Part shown: piece by piece, positions 11,505 through 24,104 of the stretch
Layout: each line of letters opens with the position of its first letter
Position numbering within the stretch: the stretch's first letter is position 1
DNA from: Geosiphon pyriformis
Lineage: Eukaryota; Glomeromycota; Glomeromycetes; Archaeosporales; Geosiphonaceae
Length of the DNA: 64,000 nucleotides
Reading direction: 5' to 3'
Assembly: GCA_016748015.1 (NCBI GenBank)
Contig: JAAOMT010000128.1
Coordinates: 2,007,770 to 2,071,769, forward strand
Translations under genes and position numbers: made by a program
The notes under the pieces: model-generated
Told to the model about the DNA's origin: nothing
What the model saw: only the letters and a program-made list of their open reading frames with translations
Database searches by the model: none

Positions 11505-14500
11505 ATGTCTACTCTAGATGAAAGTCAACAATACTTGGCCACGCTGGCCACGCTTCTAAAGCAAACTATTGACCCGCGCACGAGAAAGCAAGGTATAGAA
11601 TTTTCTCTTTGTTTTGCAATGTTCTTTTTCACTTGATCTTGTAGACTAACACTTTTTATGACTCTCTCTCTCAGCCGAAGCAGAATTAACAACTGCAGAG
11701 CAACAACGGTTAGACTTTCCCATTGCTGTTCTCCAACTTGTTGCGTCTGAAGGCTCTGAACAAATAATACGACAGGCCTCTGCATTATTTTTCAAAAACT
11801 ATATTAAGAGAAACTGGGTTCCGGTAAGCAATGTTTTAATGATATTACATCGTGTTTAGTAACCTCAATAATAATAATGGATTTTTACACTTGATCTAGG
11901 AAGATGATTCCAACAAGCTCACGGACGAAAATCGAGAGTGGATCAAGGAAAACATTGTCAATATATTAGTCGGTGTACCTAATTATCTTCAATATGGACT
12001 GATCGATTCGGTGGTTATCATAGCTAAAAATGATTTTCCTGAAAATTGGCCAAATCTGATTAAGGTAGGTTACATTTTTAAAAGATAAATCCGATATTGC
12101 TAGTAATAATCTTCTTTGGTATGTAAATTTAGCAATTGATCAGCAAACTATCAACTGAAGATTTTAGTCGCAATAACATCATTTTGGAAACGGCACATTC
12201 GATATTCAAAAGGCTTGTGGCTAGTTCTACTTGAAATCTTTCATAAATGACATACTAAAATTATTATTTCTTATAATTAAAAAGATGGCGACATGAATTC
12301 CGCTCTGATCCCCTATTCAGCGAAATCAACTATGTGTTAAGTCAGTTTTGCGAGCCATACTTTCAATTGTTTCAGGCATGATTTCTTTTCTTGAATCTTG
12401 AAAAGATTATTGCAAAAAATTTAACTTCTAATTTACCGTCCCAGACAATTGACGTGTTGATCACTCAAAATTCTGCCAACGGCTCGTTAATCGGCATATT
12501 AACCCAGACCCTTCTCTTCTTAACCAAGATTTTTTATGATCTTAATTGTCAAGATTTACCGCCGTTTTTCGAAGATCATATCGAGGAATGCATGAATATT
12601 TTTCATAAATATTTAACTTATTCCAACCCTTTTCTGGAATCTTCGGTGAGCTGTTTTGCGTATTTTCGTTACAATATTTGCTACCTTATTTGAAGATAAC
12701 ACTCTTATGTTATAATATATTTTCTCAGGATGAGAATGAAGCTGGGCCATTAGAGAAAGTAAAATCTTCTATTTGCGAGGTTGTATCTCTTTATACCGGA
12801 AAATATGAAGATACATTTACTATGCTGCCGAAATTTGTCGAAACTATTTGGACTCTACTTACCACAACTAGATTAGAACAAAAATACGATGTCGTGGGTA
12901 TATTTTAAATTCGTGTTTTCGACAATCTTGTTATTTATTAATGAATTTCTATTTTTTAAGTTGTTATCTCGAGCCATGGGGTTTTTGACAACGGTTGTAA
13001 AGCTAGAAAGATATAGGAATCTCTTTGAAAATACAGAAACTTTAAAGCAATTTTGCGAAAGAATAATTCTTCCTAATATGTCTCTGAGAGGTTTGTTGCT
13101 GATAATAGCGCAATCTGGCCACGCTGGAAGAATTAATCTTTCAAATCTCAAAGCCTCTAATTTGGATTAACAAACAGCTTCTGATGAAGAATTATTCACA
13201 GAAGATCCAATAGAATATATTAGAAGGGATCTCGAAGGCTCGGGTGAGTAGTGTCTTTTTACTTAGATGCACTCGTGTATTTATTTGTCGTCTAATTTTC
13301 GCACATTTTACATTTTCTTCAGATAGTGATACCCGGCGAAGAGCTGCAACTGACTTCGTCAGAGGCCTTATGATTCTTTATTTGCAACAAATTACTCAAA
13401 TTATAGGATCATACATTACACACTATCTTCAGGTTTGAACTCTACAATCAAGTATTCACAAGCCAAAAATTTGTCTTTCACTTTAATTTATCACGATATC
13501 ATGGATAGCGATATAAAGAGAACCCGGCTCTTTGGAAAGAAAAAGATACAGCGATTTATCTTTTGACGTCGATAGCGGCGCAAGGTTCTGCTACCAAAGT
13601 AAGTAATGACATCCGAAAATTGGTTGCTATTTGTGATTTATTGACTTCTAATATCTTTTTGCCATTTCAGCATGGTGTGACTCAAGTTAACGTGTTTGTA
13701 AATGTTGTTGAATGGTTCTCAACCAATGTTCTCCCAGACTTGCAAACACCTGTTGATTCAGAGCCTGCTGTGTTGAAAGTAGACGCTATCAAGTATTTGT
13801 ATACCTTTAGAAATCAAGTAAATCTCATTTATTGATACAAGTAACCACTTTAATGTACCAGTCACTTTTTTTTACTTATCAAATGATTGCTTGCAGATGT
13901 CCAAAGACCAGTTGATTGCTGTATTTCCATCACTCATTAAACACTTATCATCCACAAACTACGTCGTCCATACCTATGGTGCCATCGCAATTGAACGAAT
14001 CTTATTCATGCGTAAAGACAATGTGATGATGTGAGTACATAAATTTCTCGCATTTCCGATCATCGTGCTCGAAAGATGTGTTTTTGAAACGACATATCCG
14101 CTAATTTTTAAACAGATTTGGGCCCTCAGATATTCAAGAACACGTTCAGATCCTCCTCGTGAGTCTCTTTCGATTGATTGAAGCTGGGACTACACCTGAG
14201 ACATTGGCAGAGAATGATTACCTAATGAAAAGTAAATTTTCACTTCTCTATCAGATTTTTGAGGCGATTTTTTTCCTAACATAAAAATTTGTATTGGCGT
14301 AGCGATAATGCGAGTTATTTTCACATCTCGTGAAAGCATAGCACCTCTGGCACCCGAAGTAATTGGACATTTGAGCAAGATATTAGGGGAAATCAGCAAG
14401 AACCCAAGTAACCCTCGATTTAATCATTACGTTTTTGAATCGATTGGTGCTTTAGTTAGGTAGAATAGGCTATTCCTCGAACAGAATTATTTTATTATCT

Positions 14501-16064
14501 ACCTGGGTCTTGATAAATAAATACCTTCACTTTCTAAATTCAAGGTTCTGCTGTCCCGATAAGCCTCAAGCATTGGCTCTCTTTGAAAACTCTCTTTTCC
14601 CATCATTTGATTTCATTCTTCGTCAGGACGTAGTAGGTGAGCATCCATTCATTTCACTGTATCATTATCTTTTCTTGGTGAATAATTTTATATTTGTTTC
14701 AAAGAGTTCATTCCATACATATTTCAAATATTGTCCCAACTACTGGAATGCCATACGGAACATGATCTGCCTCAAATGTATCGTGACATGCTGCCTGGAA
14801 TTTTGATGCCGAATATTTGGAATTCACCCGGTAAAAATTAGAATTTGGAAATGCACCTTTCGCGATAAAGATTGATTATTTATAAATAACAAAATAACAA
14901 AACCATTTACAATGTAGGAAATGTTCCTGCGTTGGTTCGATGGCTCCAGGCCTATCTCTATCGTGGGTCCGCTTCCATAGTTGCCGAAAACCAACTTGTA
15001 CCAATACTGGGAATCTTTCAAAAATTGCTTGCCTCCAAAGCAAATGATCAATACGGTCTTGAACTACTTACTACTATAGTAGAACATGTGCCCATGTGAG
15101 TTGAAAGATGTGTTGAAATAGATTTCAAGTATCTTCATGAAAAACACTTAATAATATTCCTACTTGCCTACAATCAAGAGGACATTTAGATCAATACATG
15201 CAACCAATATTGACACTCATCTTGAGAAAGATTTCAAGTGTTACCGGCCAAAAAAACAAAAATGAGAAATTCATAATGGGCTTTGTGAATTTCTTTTGTT
15301 ACTTCATTGCTTTGGAGAAAGAAGGCGGTGGTCCTGATTACCTTATATCTGCGACTGAGAATATTCAATCTGGGTATTAATCTTAAAGTAATTGTGATAA
15401 GCAAAGAAAAGTAAAAATTTTACTAATACGCTTCTTAATAATCTTTAGGTTGTTTTCCCAAATATTAAACAACATCATTATTTCGAATTTACAAAAAGTT
15501 CAAGGTGAACTGCCACGACATATATGTGCTGTGGCTATGACGCACCTTTTGACGCATAGTAACACGATGCTAACGACGGAATTCATTGAGCACTGGTACT
15601 ATGTATGATTTTTTTGTTCAAATAATTCTTCCGATTTATATTGTAAAGCTTAATTTTTATTCAATTTTTAGGCCTAATATTTTAACTGCTTTGATCAAAC
15701 TCTTCGAGGCGCCTGTTGAGATTGACAACGAAGTAAAAACTGAGGAACAATTCTACGATTTTGATCTGGAAGAAGATCGAGAATTCTCTGCTGCATTTGC
15801 CAAGCTAGCAACTGCAAGTAAACCAAAGCAGGATCCAACGGGAGTTACTAATGCAAAATTCTACCTGGCGCAATCAGTGCAAACTTTGAGTCGAACGCAT
15901 CCTGGGAAGGTAGTTGTATTTTACATTTACAAATCACTACACTTTAAATCTAACCATAATAATCTTTTTAGATTTCGGATATGGTTGAAAAGGAAATTCC
16001 AACAGAATGTAATTTGTACCTTGGTCAGTATATGGCAGCTGCAGGTCTAGGTTCATTACGTTAG
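11505..16064 (+). CDS. CSE1: Exportin-2 (importin-alpha re-exporter), CSE1/CAS
   Basis: Twenty-two exons, starting [14 protein letters not shown] and ending [10 protein letters not shown], give about 998 aa (family usually 960-980). The exons are 11505-11592, 11675-11823, 11900-12064, 12133-12212, 12285-12375, 12406-12645, 12729-12893, 12961-13090, 13178-13243, 13323-13432, 13509-13598, 13671-13817, 13897-14030, 14116-14231, 14303-14459, 14545-14636, 14705-14830, 14918-15095, 15179-15373, 15449-15595, 15672-15909 and 15972-16064. An importin-beta N-terminal domain ([11 protein letters not shown] through [10 protein letters not shown]) is followed by CSE1-specific HEAT repeats ([56 protein letters not shown]). 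CSE1 with RanGTP returns importin-alpha to the cytoplasm. The introns after exons 4 and 5 use GC donors, and the second is only 30 nt. Confidence 0.95.
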
Positions 16065-19062
16065 AAATGGAAATAAGAAAGTCGATTTTACTTCTCATCA
16101 AAATCTCTGATTAAAAAAAGTGTCTTTAGATTCTTACTATTAATTTCTCATACTAATCCTTCGATATCCAGCCACTATGTAACTCCTTTTAGTATTTATA
16201 GTTATTTCATATAAGAAAATATTACACTTGAATAAAATCCTCCGAATCTAATACCAGATTTAATGAATATAACAAGTTAAATTTAATTTCCAACAAAGTT
16301 GATCATTATATGTTAAGGATCAAGGAAATTTCCCGGAATCTCCAATATTAAAGTTTGGTTCCTTCAGATATGGTACGTCAAAGTTGAAAACCGCACACAA
16401 TAATCAAAATTGGAAATTTCAGCTATTCATAGAACGAACTTTCTGGAATTGCATGACAGGAATAATGGATCATGATCTTCGTCGACTCCTTAATCTACAG
16501 TACTACCGGATTGTAAAATTTCGGCAAATGTTTCATCGCCCTTTTCCACACGGTGACATCTTTTTACAAAAAAGGCAATCGGTAATTGACCACATGCAAA
16601 TTCTTGGTGCCAAACAAGTTTTCTTGACCGCGAAGTGGGGTAGACTAGTTATGCTGAATCGATTGGTGATTCAAAAAAATTCTCAATGTTTGTGATACTC
16701 TCCTGGCAACCTTTTGTCTCACCAAGGAAACGGAGTTTTATATTATTGTGATAGAACCAACCGATTTCCATTATTTACTGCCAATTATAACACTGTATAA
16801 CAGTAAAGGATACAATGCAAAATTAAGTGTAACACAATGTAATTTGTTCCCATAAGCGAGCAGAAATCCGGGGTAAATTGATTTGGTTGGTTTATAAAGA
16901 GAATGCGTTGTTTGTTTATACGTAGATAGATTTCTTGCATTATTTTCTGATTTTTAGAGGTTGAAGGACGAAAATTTTGAATCCCAGGTGGAATTCAACC
17001 AACTGAAGATTTAACGCCAGTCTTGCGACATTGTGATAGCCAATGTTCTTTGGATTCTGATCCATGGTATTAATTTGCCGCTTGGGACACAATCAAAAAT
17101 CAAAATTTTTTTTTTGAATGTGTAGATCCTAAATTTTAGTTAGCCTGTAAAGCATAAACATATGATTGTTTTTAATGAGAGATAACAACTGTCATCATCA
17201 TCTCGATGGGAAAGGAACGAAACAAATTGTTGATTCATTCTTTTTTAACTTGGTCACTTCACAATGCAGATAAATGTGCATAAAAAGGACCGAACTCTTT
17301 ATATAGACTAATAGAACAAGGCCCTGATAATGGAGAAGATCCAATGAGAATGTAATTTAAGGTAAAAGATGAATTCGTGTTAGCTGATGAGTGGATCACT
17401 TTTAATATTTTATGAATCGTTAAGACACAATGATCGACGACAAGAAATAAGCCTCAACATTGATTGGTACCCACCTGGATGGCGTGAGAGGGTATGCTGA
17501 AGATGGTGTTTATCATTCAAGAATTGACAAAATAAAGGATCTTTGAAAATTAAACGGAATAATGTATCGTGTGTAAAGAGTTTCTAAAGGTAGTTTGTTT
17601 ATCATTAATATTTTCAATCAATATCTTGGGGGAAATATAACAAGAATTTTACAAAACAGTTTCGAAAAAGGCCCTCATTTTAACGTGCATACCAGGTTGT
17701 TTTAAGTGGAACACAGTGGTTATTTTAGTGCAACGGCTAAGAACGTTTTATCGAAAACAAAAACTTTGATTCTCTAAAAGGTACAGTGCAGTATATTTGT
17801 TTCTTAAAGCTTTATAGAACTTACGATAACCAATAGGAGAAGATTTTTAAATATGTTGGATATTTAAGATTGAATTTTTTGTTCCAAAATTTTTACCTCA
17901 TTTATTTAAAAGTTTGTATTTGTATATGTCAAGGATGCAGGAGATTTCATCACTCTAAATAATTGAAAAGCTCTGTTCATATTTATCTTTTGTTGTATCG
18001 TTAATTGAATTTTATTAATATCGTGATATTTATTAGAAGTTAAATACTTAATTAGTGAATGAATGGTACAATTTTTCTTGGCCGAAGCATCATTTGGTTT
18101 CGATATCAGTAATTCATAAAAAATGAGTCATCAAGATCCGACACAATTCTTGGTTTATTCAGGTTTAGAATGTAGATTTGAGCCCATTACGTTTCTCGGA
18201 AATATATCATTACCTATTAATAAAAGATGATTCGCGATGTCAAAATTTTTTCGGTAGTGTGTTGCTCGGGTATTTGTTTGTGTTCCAAAGGTTATGGGAC
18301 CGGTAGGGCGATACATGTTTTTTGTGTTTGTGCTCAGTCGGTAAAAATTTGATTTTCCTTAACCCCACATTTTTGTGAAAGGCCCAAAAGTGACCACCAG
18401 ATCATAAATCATGATGTTACAAAAATTTTCCTTGAAGATATACTTCTAAGAATAAAGATGTTGTCATCATTTCAATTTACCCTCCTCTGAACCGGTTTAT
18501 ATTAGTTTTAGTATCTTTATTATGGTAAATTTCTTTCTCCTTTTTCAATCTTTAGAGATCGGATAAAACTGATGAGTAAAATTTAACTTGTCTGTAAAAA
18601 GAAACAAGTGACTCTCTCGATTTGAACAACCCCAAATTTTTATGTGGGAAAACGGTGTGTAATTTCTACATACCGTTTCTGTTATGTTGGGTTTCTGCAT
18701 CTGGTGTAACTTTGTGATACATTCAGTTTCCTTTTCGGTGTCATATTTGATAGCATGACGTATACTTCCCTTACTATTTTTGATATATCATAAGGTAGTG
18801 CAAACATTGTTTAAGGGCTCATAACGTTATCCCCTTTTCTTGAGAAACCATCCTCCTCCCCCTAATTGAAATAAATCGGTACTACGCCGCTTGTCACTCA
18901 TCCCCCAAACAGCAAAAAACCAGGTGAAAAAGGTATCTCTCACTGCACAGTTACCACCCAAACCCAACTTACCAGTTTACCTCACCGTACAGAGTAAACA
19001 ACACAAACTTAGAGTGTCCGGCAACCGACTGACAGACTAACACTCAAAAAATAGACAGCACC
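16065..19062. other. 3-kb intergenic region, mostly unassigned
   Basis: Composition is moderate, unlike the AT deserts, which suggests transcribed or formerly functional sequence. I found no family I recognise. The best open stretch is 16384-16695 (listed separately). The last ~250 bp (18850-19062) form a C-rich leader just before the next gene. Confidence 0.5.
16384..16695 (+). CDS. Open stretch of unknown significance, 103 codons
   Basis: An ATG-initiated open frame rich in aromatic and basic residues (contains NWKFQLFIERTFWNCMTGIMD). It is not recognisable as any domain. It could be an exon of an undetected gene, a relic, or chance. It sits about 320 bp downstream of the CSE1 stop. No splice-linked neighbours could be extended convincingly in either direction. 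Confidence 0.2.
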   Translation: MKTAHNNQNWKFQLFIERTFWNCMTGIMDHDLRRLLNLQYYRIVKFRQMFHRPFPHGDIFLQKRQSVIDHMQILGAKQVFLTAKWGRLVMLNRLVIQKNSQCL

Positions 19063-20481
19063 ATGGTGAACAACCAACCACCAAGCTTTCAAACGACAGC
19101 ACCAAACTTGCGCTCGCAAACTATGCAATTCCCAAACAACTTAAACCCTTCCATCCCACCTCAGTCGGCTCAAACCAGACAAAATCTGCAGGTATGTCTC
19201 GCATGTGAAAACGTGATGTTTTACACGTAAAAGACTATTGGAGTGGGTTTTACCAAGAATATAGACTCTATGGAGAGAGAGGCTACGAAAAATAGAAAGT
19301 GGAGGCTATGAACTAAGAGTTTTCAAAGCAACTCTTTTGGTCAAAGTACAGAGGATTATGAAGAAACTGCTGAAAAAGGGTTGACAAGGGACTGTTGAGC
19401 ACTTTAGCAAAAGTATAAACGTGTTTAGCAGACAAACGCATAAATTATATTCCTGGAAGCTGGTTCAACATTGAATTGAACAAATCAATTGAGACTTGAT
19501 CAAACATTTTATACTCAAAAATCTCAAGACGCAATTTTTTTGTCTTTTTATTCCTCTTTAAACCCAGTATCAGCCTAACACCGAGAAGAGACGACAAAAA
19601 ATGTCACAAAATTCACAGAGAAAAAATCTTGTGGACAAGGACCCTAAGGCAGACTGTGAAAGGGAAAAAGTACGTATTTAATTTTCAAGAAACGCGTCTC
19701 CGTATTCACTTATCTCTTCATATTTTAAACATTTTTGTCCTCATTTGATAGCATCAACTCAAATCCTTAATGGAAAAGTATGGATCCAACACAAAAGTCT
19801 CGGAAGATTTAGACACCCAGGCAACCTTAATCCGTCGCAAAATCGAAAAGCTGACTGCCCATATCAAAAGCAAAGTTAGTAATCCTCTCAGCAGCATAAT
19901 TTTTGGAATTTGCATTTTATTTTTGCACATTTAATCATTTAAATTGCATAATGACACTAGGAATTACAAGTATCACCAAGACCGCAGCAGCAGCAGCAGC
20001 AAACTCCACCTCAACCACAAGTTAAACCAGTTCGAAATCCAGCTGAATTATCCTTATGGCAGAGTTTCTTCACTTTGCTTTGGATACCTTTCCAGATTCT
20101 GTTTCAACTCCTCAGAGTAATATATCGAGCCTTGAACTGGAATCTAATCTTAATTTCACTGTTATTCGTTGAACTCGGAGTTATTGCTCTTATTTGGGGG
20201 TTAGTGATGAGAAATTTTCCTCTACATCGAAATTCCCGTTGCTGTTGCTTCATAAAAAATTTCCTTTTCCCGTACACAGTGTCCGAAGATCTTCATATAA
20301 TTCCGCATACTCTGACCCTTATGAGGCAGTTATACACGGAACCTATGGCATAGAACAATCATCCTTATGGTCTACGTTATTTTGGTCATCAATGGAAATA
20401 ATACAAGATTTTTTTGGTGAAGTAATAAGTGGTGGTCGAGGATTTGGCAGCCCCAACTATAGCGGTCATGTCCCCATATGA
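19063..20481 (+). CDS. Predicted membrane protein of unknown function, Q-rich
   Basis: Five exons (19063-19191, 19568-19669, 19752-19874, 19961-20199, 20280-20481) splice in frame to 264 aa. Residues 1-77 are polar and Gln/Asn rich. 78-118 (SLMEKYGSN through KLTAHIKSK) is likely helical or coiled coil. A six-Gln tract encoded mainly by CAG repeats lies near 127-132. Residues 153-169 and 177-197 (NLILISLLFVELGVIALIW) are hydrophobic, the latter a good transmembrane helix. The C-terminal third is Ser/Gly/Tyr rich and ends NYSGHVPI. I do not recognise the family. The gene model is supported by five exons joining without frame conflict and ordinary GT-AG sites. Intron 1 is longest, 376 nt. Confidence 0.7.
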
Positions 20482-22565
20482 TAATCAGCGAGGTAGAGAG
20501 GACGATGAATTCTTGATCTGGGTCATTTTTCAACACATCAATACCCGGGACAATATCAGTGCGCTAATTTAATTCCTTCGATAAAGGATAAAGGAGTTAT
20601 TACTCTTCATAAATTGGATGGCTCACAAGCTTTCCCTCTTCTTTACGATTGTAAATATTGCTTTTCTCTCTTTGTTGTACTTTTTTTATTACCTTTCTTT
20701 AGATTGTTTTTTTACTTGTTTTTTAGTTTTTCCCCTATAATTTTTTTGCACATACACTTTTCCCCGCACATACATACCTACACATACACTTTGTCAATTG
20801 CACAAACACACAACACACATACACAAGCATTCGCAATGGTTCTCCTCTGTTTTGCTTTTACTGCATTCTTTTCGACTGCAGTAATTTGAAGCAACAAAGA
20901 ACATCAACTTTTAAAATTTTAATGTTCGAAATTTACAAATCCCTTGTGCAAGAATCGACAAAAATACACCTCTGTTTTTGGAAGAAGTCTCAACGAATCC
21001 GTCAAGTGCTGGAGTTGATTAACTAGATTTGCTGTCGTTACGCCAAAGACTCTCACCTACTTACGCACGCCGTATATCCATTGGGCTGGCCGGAGGTCAG
21101 TTTGGTCAATGAGAGGATATGGCTTTCGCTTCAAGGATTATTTTAAAAACTGAGCTTTTGGATTACTGGTTAGTCTAGTTATATAAATTCTCCAGATTTT
21201 GAAATTTATTTCCAACTAATTTCCTTGGAAATCATGCTTATTTGTTTTTTGAAAATTAGAGAATTGCTGCTTCGATACCATATTGAGCCTAAGGGAATAT
21301 TATCTTTCTGTGGAAAAGTTTTCATGCGCACTCCACGATTCAATTTATTTTACTATCCATGGTTATGAGTAGAAACTGTTGGCTCCTTATCGTGTCTTGG
21401 CAACCTATAATTGAGGTTGATCCATCTATACAGCAACATCGGTTTTCATTTCAAATAATCTTTCGCACGGATTGCATTTTTCCAATAACAGTAACCCTTT
21501 TTTATTTAAATCAATCGCAAATAAATTTGCATAAAGAAGCATTTTGCTTCTGTTTCTCTTTGGTGATTAATTTTAATTATTTTCGTGAGGTATCGTGGTC
21601 ACAATGATCGGCTTTTTAGTAATATTTGCTCAGATCATGATTTACATTATTAAAGATCTGAATATCGATTGATAAATCCCTTGTATCTTGTGTGTGTATA
21701 TCACAAGTATAATAAGATAGAAGACCCTCCTTAACATCCTAGCCCGCTTCATTTGAGCAAAATCGAAGCTAGGGCTTTATCCGAAGGAGTAAATTAAAGG
21801 CCAATGGGTCAAAAATGGAACTGCGTCTGAAGAAAATTCTTTAGACAATAAGATCCAATTTTGTATTTCAAAATGCTCAACATTAAAGAACCCACCATAA
21901 CACGTGGTGTTTTTTTGGTTTTGATTGACGCTCTCATCAATTCCAAATGAACGGGAAAAATAAGACAATTTTAGTTTTTCCCCGATGAGAAATTAAAAAA
22001 ACGTGGTGCTCAACCCGTCAAACATGTTGTGTTTGATCATGCACTTTTAATTTAATTAAGAAATGTTTTTTGATGACACTTGTGTAATAACGTAGTGTCT
22101 TCTTCAATCATCGTATGTACCAAATTATAGTCTTATTGTAATTTCGTATTTAGCTACTAGTAAATGAACGAAATCTGATTTGACGAAATTAGACAGATAT
22201 ATATCATATTGTCCTATGAATGAAAGACATATTATTTATATCTACTTTTTTGGTGGATGGGGAATTCTATATTTACAAAATCAACTAATGATTTTGATTC
22301 TTTGAATAAAATTAATTCTTTACTCCAGTTTAATCCTTCCGATATTGATATTTTTGTCAAATAGTGCTGCTATGTAACATAATCTTTTCTTTGGGAAGTT
22401 GAGCTTTTAGCTGTAAAAATTTTTGTTCCAAAGTATTAGCTCAAGTATTACATGATTTCCTTCTCTGTCGCTATTTTACTTTTTGTCTTTCTTCATCACT
22501 ATTTTAATATTCACTGATTATCGACTCATTTCCTCTGTTGAAACTTGTGGTCACTCATTACCATT
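20482..22565. other. 2-kb intergenic region
   Basis: Downstream of the membrane-protein gene is a T-rich then CA-rich stretch (about 20640-20840, with cacatacac and acacacacaac-type words) that looks like a 3' UTR plus low-complexity DNA. The remainder to 22565 has moderate composition and only short open stretches (21359-21607 plus, 21777-21968 minus) that I cannot tie to any family. Confidence 0.5.
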
Positions 22566-24104
22566 TTATAACTTCCCAAATATTTTATCTATTTCTCTTA
22601 AACCAAATACGTATTCTTCATTGGTATTTTTTACTGTTTGTGATTGCTCAATATTTTGATCTTTTTCATTTGGTAGCCTTTCTTCTTCAAAATTACATAT
22701 ATCTTTTGGGTTATCTACATTGTCCTTCAGCTCAAATGTCTCTTTTTTTGGATTTGTAGGGATTTTCACCTCAGTAGATTTTTTTATGTTTGGTGATTTG
22801 TCTAATTGTTCTATTTCTTTTACTAGGGAAGTATCCGGTGCAATGTGCATATGATGCTTCAGTTTCACTAAATCCACTATTAAAGAGTTAATAGGAGTCG
22901 GTATCCCATATTTTTGACCCAATCTTACAATATATCCATTAACATATTGAATGTCAGTTAACCCACCATTTTGTATTCGATGGACCATTGGCGACCAATG
23001 TGACGGCTTCTCTCGGCATTCTTTATACACAGCATCAATTAAGCGCCTTATGCGCCATGTATTGAATTGAGGAAGCCCGATAGCTTGACGATGAGACTCC
23101 AACACACAAGAACATTCTTCGCAAATCGCTTGAATTAGACGGTTTGCAGGTGGACGATCACATAGGCCTTCATAGTTGACGTCAAAAATTGTTGATAGGG
23201 GATGTAAGCAACAGTCAACCGCGAGCTGCGTTAACATGAGTTTCTGCAGCTCAGAGAAGCTAACATGTTTTACATTTAGCTCCCATACTTGATCAAGCGC
23301 CCTTATGGTTTGGTTTACATTATGAGCTCGTATTTTGTTCAAGTCCTCGTCTTCGGAAAATACAACATGGTCTGTTATTCTTATTATTGTTTTTGACCTA
23401 TTATATAACGGTAGCTGGTTGAAAACTAATGGCTCATGGGAGGTGTATTGCACTTTTTCTTGCGATATTTTAGGCGGTAAAGGTGAACCATATGATTTTG
23501 CTTTGGATTTTTCTGCTGATTTTTTTGTAATATCGCTAAAATTTTTGCTGTCAGCCAATGTAGGAAAAGCCAAGTATAATTCACCTTTGTTATTCTTCAA
23601 ATCGACATGGTAATCTCCTTTTGAATAGACTTGATGCGTCAATTTTCCTAACAAGAAATTTGGCCTGGTAGCTTCGTCAACAAAGAATCCATTCAGTAAT
23701 TCTTCATAAACGCCCATCCCTTCAGTCAACAGCACAATAGTAGTTTGTGGTCCCATTCTATGAAACAAACGTTTCATTATATTGCGTACAGAGTAAGGCG
23801 CGATGGTAATTATCAGATTCTGAATAAATTTATTAGGCGTAACAGGGGCTTTGAGAAAATGAGCCTCTAGCGTATCTTCCACATCGTGAACATTAAGGTG
23901 TTCACAACTGAACTGGTAAGCGGGTCTGTTGACACCATCATGGTTCTTCAGTGTTATCGTTTTGTTACGTCTGACGAATACTTTGACCGCTTCGTAGTCT
24001 TTTACCAATAATGTAACTTCATGTCGAAGTTTCTTTAAGTGATGGGCAAGAAAGTTTCCGGTAGCGGTAGACCCAAGCACGTGAAAGCGTTGCATCGTTG
24101 ACAT
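22566..24104 (-). CDS. Ketopantoate reductase (ApbA/PanE)-like protein
   Basis: A single uninterrupted frame of 512 aa from ATG at 24104 (M-S-T-M-Q-R-F-H-V-L-G-S). A second ATG nine bases on is possible. The start shows a Rossmann strand-turn with GSTATG at residues 11-16, followed by LAHHLKKLRHEVTLLVKD. The C-terminal domain has SFSELQKLMLTQLAVDCCLHPLSTIF and TDIQYVNGYIVRLGQKYGIPTPIN, matching the ketopantoate-reductase C-domain. The family reduces 2-dehydropantoate with NADPH, but several fungal members have other roles. Here the usual NPLT is HPLS and the TEIDYING motif is TDIQYVNG, so catalysis is uncertain. Long insertions and a polar C-terminal tail make it larger than bacterial PanE (about 300 aa). 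It shares a 146-bp divergent promoter with the epimerase gene. Confidence 0.85.
   Translation of the reverse strand: MSTMQRFHVLGSTATGNFLAHHLKKLRHEVTLLVKDYEAVKVFVRRNKTITLKNHDGVNRPAYQFSCEHLNVHDVEDTLEAHFLKAPVTPNKFIQNLIITIAPYSVRNIMKRLFHRMGPQTTIVLLTEGMGVYEELLNGFFVDEATRPNFLLGKLTHQVYSKGDYHVDLKNNKGELYLAFPTLADSKNFSDITKKSAEKSKAKSYGSPLPPKISQEKVQYTSHEPLVFNQLPLYNRSKTIIRITDHVVFSEDEDLNKIRAHNVNQTIRALDQVWELNVKHVSFSELQKLMLTQLAVDCCLHPLSTIFDVNYEGLCDRPPANRLIQAICEECSCVLESHRQAIGLPQFNTWRIRRLIDAVYKECREKPSHWSPMVHRIQNGGLTDIQYVNGYIVRLGQKYGIPTPINSLIVDLVKLKHHMHIAPDTSLVKEIEQLDKSPNIKKSTEVKIPTNPKKETFELKDNVDNPKDICNFEEERLPNEKDQNIEQSQTVKNTNEEYVFGLREIDKIFGKL

Noticed and set aside
12873-13151. Minus-strand ORF opposite CSE1 exons 7-8
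   Set aside because: Shadow of the plus-strand exon, which has clear CSE1 homology.
20614-20889. 91-codon ORF downstream of the membrane-protein gene
   Set aside because: It is T-rich and CA-repeat low-complexity sequence, best explained as a 3' UTR or simple repeat.
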